Made by a program: the position numbers and the translations under genes. Positions 8,761 to 20,800 of a stretch of 64,000 nt of DNA are shown here, piece after piece. Source of the stretch: CALXXL01 sp034926605 (GTDB lineage: Bacteria; Verrucomicrobiota; Lentisphaeria; Victivallales; Victivallaceae); contig JAYFQV010000009.1 of the NCBI GenBank assembly GCA_034926605.1, forward strand, positions 1-64,000, in the 5' to 3' direction. The notes beneath the pieces are model-generated. The model worked only from the letters and a program-made list of their open reading frames with translations, did no database searches and was not told the DNA's origin. Each line of letters opens with the position of its first letter. Position 1 is the stretch's first letter.

Positions 8761-8788
8761 TTGCAATTTGTAAAAACGGCGTTATAAT
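8761..8788 (+). promoter_or_regulatory. putative promoter of the giant repeat-protein gene
   Basis: TTGCAA (8761-8766), 16 bases, and a perfect TATAAT (8783-8788). Transcription from about 8795 would leave an 80-base leader ending in the GGGGTG ribosome binding site. A consensus TTGACA at 8750-8755 is 27 bases from the -10, too far to be the -35. Confidence 0.6.
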
Positions 8789-8877
8789 TATCGTGTGCCA
8801 TAATGTTTTTTAAGGGTTTTTTGTCTATAAATGGCTAACAAACGTGGAATTGATCCACAAAACCAAAGGGGTGTAGT

Positions 8878-11800
8878 ATGGCTTTTACAGAAATTGTAAA
8901 TGCAGAAAACTCTCCGGTCATCGGAGAAACAGTAGACGGTTATCAGACCGTGGAGTCAGGAGGAATCACCTCCGGCACCACCATCGTAGGGGGCGGAACA
9001 CAAAGCATTGAAGCCGGCGGCGTGAGCGATCTTACCGCCGTTGAATCCGGTGCCAGCATCTATGTTGCGGGTACGGCCACGAATGTGACCGCCACCGGCG
9101 GAGAGATCGACCTCGAGGGCGGTCTTGTACAGAACATCGTGCTCAACAGCGGATCGTTGGTGCAGAATACGGCTGGCGCGCTTACCAGCGCCACGGTTAC
9201 CAGCGCAACGATCACCGATGCATCGGTGATCGTGAACGCCCAGAGCGTGATCTGGGATAATATCGAAATCACCGCGGACACCAGGAACTATATCACCTTC
9301 GGTCTTGCCAACACCGTCCGGAATCTGAATACCACCAACAACGTGGCCTTCTCTTCCGACAGCGTGGTCGAGAATCTGTGGGTCGGTTCCGGCGCAGTCA
9401 TGGTTAACTACAATGGCGCGGTCATGGACCATGTCGTTCTGCAGGGCAGTCTTACCAGTGGTTTCACCACCTGGTGTCAGGTCGGCGGCGGGATCGGTGC
9501 CCAGGTGTCCAACGTTCAGGTGCTTGGCAACGCCAAGTGGGAGGCCAGCGGTGCTTCCACCGTTACCGGCATGGTGGTTGACGCCACCGGCGTCGAAGGC
9601 GTGGAGTTCAAGAAAGTCAAGGTCGGCGCCGCGCTGATCGTATATAATGCCGCGGCAACGGTCAACGATCTCACGCTGCAGAACGGCGGTTCGGCGCACG
9701 TCTATAACGGCGGCACCGTGAACAACGTTACCGTCAAGGACGGCGGCGCGCTTTATATGGTCAACTACGGCGGCGGCGAGCCAAGCCCAAGCGGCTATGC
9801 CAACAATGTGACTATCACCGCCACCGGTAGCCTGTGGTACAAAGGCGGCACCATGAACAACCTCAGGATCCAGTCTGGCGCGACCCTTGCGATGGAGACC
9901 GCCTTTACCGACAAGATCAACGGTGTGTTCGAAAATCTTCCGGACGGCATCGGCAGTATCGCTTTCTCGCTTAACGGCGATGGCACCGGTAGCTATGTTG
10001 TGATGTCCGGTACCTCATTCCTGGGCAACTACACCAACGGCGGCGGCGTGGCCGGTACCGTTAATCTCAGCTCTCTGTGGGTTTTCGAAGGTGCCAGTCT
10101 GGTCGGCTGGAACCTCGGTGCTTCCACCGTCAACGGCAAATATGTCGACGGCGACGGCGTTGTTCATGAGATGGTCATGGGCGGCACCACTGCGGCAGGC
10201 GGCAGATATGCCGAGAACGTATATCTCTACAAAGGTTCGGCGGTGCTTGGCACCGGTACTACCGAAAAGATCAACGTTGCCACCGGTCTTATTGTCGACA
10301 ATTCCTTGTTCGTTTGCGGTAATATGACTTCGGTTACCGATCTTATCTTCCGCAACGGAGCATGCATCCAGACCTACAGCAACAGTTATTTCCAGGGCGT
10401 TAACGAGGACGTGGCCAGCGACAGCATCTATCGCAACTTCTCGATCTCCGGCGGAGTGGTCAGCGGCTTCATCATCGACAACGGCGGTTTCATTCAGCTG
10501 ATGACCGGGAACACCACTTGGGTGGACAGCCCAACCGGTTCCGCCACCGATGTCCTGGTTCAGGGCGTCCGTACCGCTTCCGGCGGCAACTACAATGCCA
10601 CGATGATGACCCAGTACGGCGGCGGCTCGGTGTTGATCCTCAACTCCGCCACCGTGGCCGACAATGTGATAGTGCAGAGCGGCGGCTGGATTTCCACGTC
10701 CGCGGACGGCACGATCATCACCAACCTTACCGTTGGCGACGGCGGCAACTTCAACCTGATCCTGGGCGGCACCAGCTACTTCCAGGCTCAGGTCATCAAT
10801 GTTACCTGGACTTGGGATTCCTCCACCGGCGTGCTCTCCAATTTCGTATGGGGCAGCCTTCCGGGAACCGGGACCTACAAGTTTGCGTTCAACGCCGCCG
10901 GCAAGGCCGCGCTGAAGCAGATCGACAATCTGGTTATAGTTGCCACCGGCTGGGATGCCACCACTCCGACCGTCTACAACGACGCCGAAATCTATGCCAC
11001 GACCAACCTGCAGGGCGGCAACACCTACAACAATCTCTTCAGCAGCGATTGCACCGTGGTGATGTATGCCGACAGCACGATCAACGGTTACACGATCAGC
11101 GGCGGCAACGCGTTCCTGCAGTTTACCGCCGGTACCGCGAACGACGTGCAGCTGGTCGGCGGCAAATACGAGACCGCCGGTACTCACACCATTAACGGCA
11201 TTTTCATCGACGGCACGCTGTTCAATACCCCGATCGGCGATACCGGCGACAGTTCTCCAACCCATCAGACCACTCAGCTGGTGGCTTATGCCTCCGGCAC
11301 CACGGTTCACAACATCTGGCTGCAGTCCGGCGGTTCGGCGTTCTTCTACAACGGCGCCACGATCGACGCGACCGACGGCAAGTTGATTGTTCCCGGTGGC
11401 GAGCTCAGCGGGACTACCGAGGAGGTTGTTGTGTCCAGTGACTCCCAGACGGTGTCGGCCGGTGCGGTCGTGGCCGCCGGTGGCGTGCTCTATCTGACTA
11501 ACTGGGCTTTGGATGGCAACACCAGTTGCGTCATCAATGGCGATCTGTGGATCACCAGCGGCGGCAACCTGTGGCTTGGCGGTGCCAACAATGTGATCAA
11601 CGGTACCATTCAGACCATGTCCGGCGCTAACATCATCGGCATCGCCGAAGGCGCGAATATTCGCAGCATTGTTTTGCGCGACGCGAATATCGTGATTGAT
11701 GACAAGCTTACCATTACCGATGCTCTGCAGGACGGCAATCAGACCATCGTCGGCGGCCGTATCACGAACTGGATTAACACCCGCGGCGTTCTGACCATGT

Positions 11801-14800
11801 CCGGCGGCACCATTGACAATTATGTCGCCGGTTCGGCCGGCCAGATTGTCATTGGCGAGAATTCATGGGTAACCAATCTCGATCTCACCGCCAACACCAC
11901 CGACAACTATATATATGGTGGTCTGGTCAAGAGCGGCGCCATTCTCGGCGGCCTGTTGACCGACAGCGGCGCGGTCAGCGAGATCGAAATTCAGGCGTTC
12001 ACGCTCGGCGGTTCCGGTACTCTGGATCTGAGCTCCGCCAAGGTCGGCACCCTCACGGTGACCGGCGGCAACCTGATTCTGGGCGGCACCGCCACGGTCG
12101 GCGAATACCTCGTCACCGGCGGTGTGATCGATATCTACACCGCGGTTACCGGTCTTGTGGTGGAAAATGCGCAGGTCGTAATTCACAACCCAGCCGGCTC
12201 GGTCGACGGTCTTACCGCGACCAACGTCAATCTCAGCATCGTTGGTGAAGCCACCGATGCTGTGCTGCTCAACAACGCCAGCATCGCCGGCGCCGGTTCC
12301 GTGGTTGCCACCACGTTCGGCACCGCCACCAACATCACGGTCGGCGGCGGCGTTTACACCGCTACCGGCGCCAGCAAGATCAACGGCATCGCCATCGACG
12401 GCACCGCCGGCGATCCGGCCAAGCTGGTTGCCAGTGGCGACGGCGTTGCGATTGACGGCCTGAATATCGTGTCCGGCGGCGAAGCTTACGCCTTCGGCGG
12501 CGCGACCCTCGGTTCCGGAACGACCATCGGTTCGGGCGGTACTCTCTATCTGACCGACGAATCTCTGGCCTCCGACACCATTGCCAACATCAACGCCGAC
12601 ATCAAGGTCTATGGTACTCTGTACCTCGGCAGCATCAGCAACGTGTTCGCCGACGGCGTCAGAATCCAGACCTACGGCGGGTCCACCGTCACCGGCATGC
12701 AGTCCGGCACGATCATCAACGATATCGTGCTGCGCGGCGCCAACATCAATATCGTCGACGGTATCACCATCAATGCCGCCTTGCAGGGCGGCAACCAGTC
12801 AATCGACGGCGGCTATGTCAAGACCTGGACCAATAATTTCGGCGTTCTCACGCTGAATGACGGCCGGATTGACACCTACATCCATAACAACGGCAGCAAC
12901 GCCGGGGTTTATCTGCAGGTTAACGGCGGCAGCGTCGGATATATGAATCTGGCCAGCCATGCCGGTACCACGAGGCTCTTCGGCGGCGTGGTGGAGTCCG
13001 CCACTATCGGCGGCGGTACGGTCAGCGACAGCGAGCTCACCGCCAGCGGTGCGCATGGCATTGCCACCATCAGCAACGTTACGCTGACCGGCGGCCAGCT
13101 CAACATCTGGTACAACGGCTCCACCGCCGACAATGTGCTGGTCAACGGCGGCTTGCTGCAGGTTGGCCGTCGCGGCGGCGTGTACGACAGTTCCACCGAT
13201 ACCCACAGCGCCACGGCCTCCGACGTGACCATGATTTCCGGCACCACCCGCATCGACGGCATCGTCGATGGCATGGTGATGTCCGGCGGTCTGATCAGTC
13301 TGGCCGGCGGCACCATCGACGGGATCGACATCTACGGCGGTACCATTGTTAACTGGATGGGCATCACCTATTCCGGTACTATCAACGATGCCAACGTTTA
13401 TGCCAGAACCGGCCTGAGCGGAAACAGCATCGTTTGGAACAACCTGAATATCCAGGTTATGGGTGCCGATTATATCACGTTCGGCGCGTTGAATACCTTC
13501 AACAACCTGAAGAGCAACAACAAGGTCAGCTTCGGTTCCGGCAGCGTGGTCAACGGCGCCACCTTCGATTCCGGCGCGGTCGTGGTTGGCGGCAACACCA
13601 CCTACAACGCCATCGTGTTCCACGGCAACGGCACGTGGGCCCAGATCGGCACCAACGCCATCGTCAATGGTCTTGATCTTTATGATCGCACCAAGTTCGA
13701 AGCCAACGGTGCCACCATCAAGATGTATGATGTGCTGGCCGATGCTTCCGGCGCCAAGAAGGCCGACGGTTCCGACATTCAGTTCGGCGATCAGAAGGAA
13801 GGTGCCAACCTGGTGGTCTACGCCGCCGGCGCGGTCGCTTCCGGCGTCACCATGATCAACCACGGTTCTGCGACCGTGTTCAAGGGCGGCAAGGTTGAAG
13901 ATTTCATCGCCACCGAGGGCGGCGCGCTCTATCTGCGCGGCTGGTCGGTCTCCACCACCGACGCCACCGGTATCGCAGAGAACGGCACCATCACCGCCAC
14001 CGGCGGCATCTGGTACGGCGGCGGTACTCTGAGGAATGTCACCATCGAATACGGCGCTTGGAAGAAGTTCGATTATTGCGCCACCTCCGTCATGGAAAAT
14101 GTTCAGATCGGGCAGGAAGGCGGCGGCTACGTCACCATCAACTGCAATATCGCGGCCGGAACCGGTACCTTGGTTCTGACCGACGGCGATACCTTCTGCG
14201 GCAACTGGACTTCCGCCGGCGGCGTCGGCACCCCAGGTGCGGTTACGGTTGAGATGACCGACAAGGCCACCCTGATGGGGTGGAACCTCGGCACCGCCAA
14301 GATTTCCGGTACCGTTGCGCTTAGCGGCGGCGGTCTCCGGAACTTCTACATGGGCGGCACCAACATCTATGGTGGCTTCCATGCTCAGGGCGCTTACTTC
14401 TACAACGGCTCGGCGGTTCTGGGCTCCGGTTCGGCCACCGTCGACACCGAGGGCAATGTCACTTTCAAGTACAACACCGCCGATGATCTTTACTTCGACG
14501 GCGGGCTGTTCGTGATGGGCGGCATCACCATTGCCTCGAATCTGACTTTCGTCAACCATGTCAGTTTCCAGGGCTACAGCAACGGCAACATGAATGGCGT
14601 GAACCTCGACGAGGCCGAGGGCAGCATCTACCGCAATTTCTCGATGAGCGGCGGCGTCACTTCCGGCGCGATCATTGAAAACGGCGGTTTCCTCCAGCTG
14701 TTCTACGCCGGCCAGAACTGGCAGGGCAACACTCCGAGTCCGGCAGGTACGGTGAAGGATGTCATCGTTCGCGGCAGACGCGACGCCGCCTGGGGCAATT

Positions 14801-17800
14801 ATAATGCCACCAGCATGACCACCTACGGCGGCGGCAGCTTCATCATCTTTGCCAATGGCACCGGCGGCGACAATGTCACTTTCGGTTCCGGCACGGTGGC
14901 CCGCTTCTCTTCGGATGCCAGCGTCACCAATATGACCATGGAGTCCGGTTCGATCGTCATGTTCGATGCTCTCGGCGATACCAGCAATATTTCTGGTACC
15001 AATGAGGTGGGCGCGTTTGTGATCAGCGGCACCGAGGTTGACGGTCTGGTACTTAACGGCCCGTTGAGCTATCTGAAGTTTGCCGATAATGACGCTGAAT
15101 TTGCCGTCACCAACCTGACCGTTAACGGCAATGCCACGGTAAAGTCCGCCGGTATTGCAATTACTGGCATGACCATTAACAACGCCCGCAGCTACTTCGC
15201 CTTCGATGCCGGTAGCTCTGTTGGCGACCTCACGGTCAACGGTTCTCTGGTCAACTTTGGCGGCGGCAGTGTGTTCAGCGACGTCACACTCAGCGGCGAC
15301 AATACCGTCGGCATCATGTATTCCTACAGCGAGATCAACGGCCTGACCTTTGATGCGAACACTCCGCTGGTCTGGGTGCAGTTCACCGCCGGTATCGCTT
15401 CCGACGTGCAGCTGCTCGCCGGTAAGTATGAAGCCGCCGGCGGCAACTTCATCTACGGCATCACCGTGGACGGCACCAACTACCACACCGCCATCGGCGA
15501 CACCGGCGATACTTCGCCCGATCATCTGACCACCCAACTGGTGGCCTACAGTGAGGACGTATCGGTCTACGACATGCGGATAACCAACTATGGTTCCGCG
15601 TTCCTGTACAACGGCGCCCATGCAATCGGTTCCGGCAACCTGACCGTTACCCGTGCTTCCGACGGCTACGTGTTCACCACGTCGGCTGGCGCGGTGGTCG
15701 AGTCCGGCGGCGTGCTGTACATGACCAACTGGGATCTGTCCAGCAGCGCTACCGGCGGCATGGTCTTCGGCGATCTGTGGGTCGGCGAGGGCGGTACCCT
15801 GTACCTCGGTACCAGCGATTTCTACATCAATCGTATCCAGACGCTCTCCGGCGCCACCATTACCGGCATCGTCGAGGGTACTGTGATCGACAGCATGATT
15901 CTGCGCGGAGCCAACATCCTGATCGACGAAAAGTTGACCATCTACGACGTGATCCAGGGCAACGACCAGTCGGTCGACGGCGGTTATGTCGGGACTTGGA
16001 CCAACAACTTCGGCGTTCTGTCCATGAGCTCCGGTACGATTGACAAGTATGTGGCCAACAATGCCGGCGGCGCGAAGCTGGTTATGAGCGGTGGTACGAT
16101 CCACGAGCTCGACCTCTCCAAGTCGACGGTTTCCAACGTGATCAATGGCGGTACCATCGAGAACGTCACGCTCTCCCTGGCCGGCGGCAGCATTGCCAAC
16201 ACCTCCATCGATCCCGAAGTTGATACTGCGATTGTGATCAACGGCATCACGATCAACGGCAACGGCGGCTACGTTTCCGGAACCTGGAGCTGGGACGGCG
16301 GTTCGCTGAACCTGTTCTCCAAGGATTCGGTTGCCAACAACGTCATTATCAACGGCGGCGTGGCCAGCATCGGTCGCCGCAGCAGTGCTGATGTGGTCAG
16401 CATCGCCACCGTCAACAATGTGACGATGAACAGCGGTATGCTGCGCGTCGACGGCATTGCCAACAACCTCGAGATGAGCGGCGGTACGCTGTCAGTCTAC
16501 GGCGGTACCATCAACGGACTGACCGTCTACGGCGGCACCATTGCCAACTACGGCACCTATCGCGGCACCATCACCAACGTGACGCTGTCCTCCCGCGACA
16601 AGGCGACTCCGTTCACCGTCAACGCCGGTTACATCGACTGGAACAATGTGACGGTCGAGGCCGGATTCAACAACTACACCCGCTTCGGCGCCAAGTGCAC
16701 GATCGACGGTCTGTATGCCCACAGCAACGTGAACGTCGGCGATTGCACCAGCGTCAAGAACGTCAGCATCTACGACGGCGCGATCCTGGTCAACTACGGC
16801 GGCGCGGCGATCGAGAAATTCACGATCAACGGCAATGGCAAGGGAACTTGGGCGCAGTGCACCACCGGCAGCGTCGACGGCCTGTACGTCTTTGACAACG
16901 GCAAGTACGAAGCCGCCGGCACCAACCAGGTGAACAACGCCATGGTTGACGGCTGGGGCGTGGATGACGTCGCGTTCAAGGATATCAAGGTTGCGGCGAA
17001 TCTGGTGCTCTATGCCGAGGGTGTTGTGGCCAATAACGTCGAGCTGCTGAACTACGGTTCCGCGATGCTCTACAATGGCGCCACTTTGAACAACGCGGTT
17101 GCCTACGATGGCGGCGCGGTGTACATGGTGGATTACAACGGCAATACCCCGGCGGTCGGCGGCATTCTGAATGACGCTGTGATCCGGGCTTCCGGCCGCT
17201 TCTGGTTCAAAGCCGGCGTGGTCAACAACATCACGATCGAATGGGGCGCCACCACCGAGATGACGGTGAAGTTCACCGACAAGTTCAGCGGTACCTATAC
17301 CAACGTTGCCGGCATCGGCGATCTCGGGTTCAACCTGAAGGGTGACGGTACCGGCAGCTTCGTTGCCGCGGCCAACACCACGTTCATCGGCAACTGGGGC
17401 GCCGGCGGCGGCGTTTCCGGTACCCCGAATCTGTCGGCCCTGTGGGTGTTCGAAGGCGCCAGCCTGGTTGGCTGGAACCTTGGCGCCTCCGTCGTCAACG
17501 GCAAGTATGTCGATGGCGAAGGTACCATCCATAATATGGTGATGGGTGCCGATAACGAGTTCGGCGGCAAGTCCGCTCAGAACGTGTATATCTACAACGG
17601 TTCGGCAGTGCTGGGCTCCGGCTCGGCCACCGTCGACGGCGAAGGCAACGTCACCTTCAAGTACAATACCGCCAAGGGCCTGATCTTCGACAACTCGTTG
17701 TTCGTGCTCGGCGGCATGACTCAGGTGACCGACACCACCTTCCGCAATAACGTCTGCCTGCAGACCTACAGCAATGCGAACCTCTCCGGCGTCAACTACG

Positions 17801-20800
17801 ACGAAGCCGAGGACAGCATCTACCGCAACTTCTCGATCACCAACGGCGTCGCTTCCGGTGTGATCATCGAGAACGGTGGTTTCATCAACCTGTTCTATGC
17901 CGGACAGAACTGGGGTGGCAACACCCCGAGCCCGGCCGGTTCTCTGACCGATGTCATCATCCGCGGCAGCCGCTCGGTTGCTTCCGGCAATTACAGCCAG
18001 TCGATGATGGACACCTACGGCGGCGCCAGCTTGGCTATGTTCTCCAACGGCACCAGCGGCCAGAATGTGACCATCGGATCCGGTGCCATGATCGTGCAGA
18101 ACGTCACCTCCGGCGCCGGCAACCTGACCATCGACGGCCTGACCATTGAGGACGGCGCGTTCTTCCGGTTCAACAACCTGAACGCCGATACCGCGATCAC
18201 CAACGCTACCTTCAGGGGCGAGGAATTCAGCGTGGTCGGCGGCGTTGCCACCGGCATCGTGCTCGACGACGCGAAGAATGCGATCGGTGTCACCGGCAAC
18301 GGCATGACCCTCGCGGACGGAACCTTCACCGCCGGAACTCTGGCGATCACCGGTTCCGACCTTGGCTTCGCCGGTACCACCTATCTGGCTCTCGCGGTTG
18401 ACAGCAGCAAGATCAGCAGACTGGCCGGCGATTTCACCGCGGCCGGTATCGATCTGAACTTCGCGGCCGGCGCTTTGACCAGCACCATGACCAGCCTGAC
18501 GATCGACGGCGGCACCTTCGCTACCCAGGACAACAACATGTACGGCGCCGACGTCACCTTCAAGGGCGGCGCTCAGGCCAACTGGGTCGGCGGAAGCATC
18601 GGCCGCGCCGGCAGCGCCAGTACCATCACGGTTGACGGCGAAGGCACTCTGCTCAACATGTCCTGGCAGCATTCCGGCTGGGGCGCGTATGAGACTGTGC
18701 TCAACATCACCGACGGTGCTCAGGTGAACGTGGGTGCCTACACCTACCTCACCACCGTCAACATCGATACCAAGGGCGGTCTGTATGTGAGCGACAACCC
18801 CGACTGGAAGGGCAGCATCGGCACCATCAATGTGACCGAGGGCTGGGTCCAGCTCGATGGCGTCACCAACACCTACGCGGCCAACGTCAACGTGGTCGGC
18901 AGTGACTACAAGACCTACTTCCAGGTCATCGGCGCGTCCACCGGCGCGGTCAAACTGACTGGCGCTGGCGGCATCTACGTCGGTTCCGGCAAGTGGGGCG
19001 AAGGCTCGATGTCCAGTCTGACCGTCAATACCGGCGACAAGACCGTCGGTACCGTGTCTCTGCGCAACGGTTCGCTGAACAACCTCAATATGAATGGCGG
19101 CAGTTTCTACTACAACGGCAGCTATATGTATGAGGATGTCACTGGCGATGTGGTCATGTACGGCGCCGCGAAGTTCATCAACGCCGCGATCTACTCCGGC
19201 GAAGACAACACCATCGTGGTCGACGGCAATTCGCTCGACAGCTTCTGGCTGGGCAACTACACCAGCGTGTACGCCAGTGTTGATGCCAGTTCGGTGAATG
19301 ACATCACCCTCGGCGCCGAGATCGATTTTGCGCAGGGCGTCACCGTCACCGTCGGCCATGTCGAGAAGCTGGACTTCTCCGGTGTCAAGAGCTTCGTGTC
19401 GAACTCGGTGCTCGCAACGAGCGCGGACAACATCGTGGTTACCGAAGGCGGCTCGATCAGCATCGACACCATCACGGTTCACACCACCGAAGGCGTCTAC
19501 AACCTCGGCAATATTGACAATCTCAACATCGCGGACGGGATCACCGTCAAGGTCGGTGCTTCGCAGTCGGCCGTGATCACCGCGTTCAACGAGAGCTTCC
19601 TCACCAACGAACTCTACTCCACCACCATGACCTGCAAGATCACGGTGGATGCCAACAACAACGCGCAGCTTTCCGTGTTCCGCACCAGCAGCGCCGACAA
19701 GGTTGCGGCCACTTGGCCTGCCACCTGGGTCAACGCTCCGATCGTGAACATCCCGGTCACCGCCGAGGATATCGCGACCTATGCGGTCGACGGCGTGCTG
19801 GGCCTCCAGGAGGCCGGTCCGGCCGCGCAGGGCAGATTCCTGTACAAGGATCCGGCCAACAACACCAACAACAACCTCGCCCTGATCGGCGCCGCTGCTT
19901 CCAACACCTACATCGTCGGCGGCATGATGAAGCCGAATCAGTGGGGCGGCCGCGCCAACACCTGGCTGCAGGTTGAAGGTGCCCAGCGCGTAACGGTCAT
20001 CGGCGGCGGAACCGCTGCCGGCGGTACCATCTCCACTGCGAGCAACATCTATGTGACCGGCAGCACCACCAGCGCCACCATCTACGGCGCGGGCGGCGCG
20101 GGCTTCACCGTGGCCAACGTCAACATCGCCATCGACGGCGGTGCGGCGATCAACCGGCTGTACGGCGGCGGTTATGCGGATGGCGACTGGTCGCAGGCCA
20201 AGGTCATTACCGGCCAGACCTACGGTGGCGATGTGACTGGAAACATCGTGATCACTGCGGACAATGCGAGCTTTGCGCGCATCGTTTCCGGCGGCGGTTA
20301 CGGCAATGTTGGCGGCAACATCACCATCAGCATCAATAATGCCACCCGCAGTTCCGCCAATATCTACGGCGGTACGGTTGCGTCCAGCCAGGGCAACACC
20401 GTTGGCGGCGACATCATGATCAGCCTCACCAACGGCCAGTTCAGCGGCTTGTTCGCCGGCGGCAGTTTCGTGACCGGCAGCGACATCGAAAGCGTGGTGA
20501 ACGGCAATGTGACGATGATCATCGACAACACCAAGCAGTACAACAACTACAAGAGTGATTTCACTGACTCCGCTTGGGTTATCGGCGGCGGTTACGCCCT
20601 CAACGGCGGCACCTCCAAGCTGATGGGTAAGGTCGACATCACCATCGTTGACAGCACGGTCGGTTTTGTGGTTGGCGGCGGCGCCGCTTCCGAAACCGGT
20701 TCCGTGTCGTTCGTCGGCGGCGATATCGCCATCATGATCAAGAACAGCATCGTCACCGGCAATGTGTTCGGCGGCGGCTATGCCAATGGTTACAGCAACT

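Noticed and set aside
12799..16104. 1,101-codon minus-strand open frame opposite the giant gene
   Set aside because: Same reason: a shadow produced by the repeats and codon bias, without RBS or recognisable domains.
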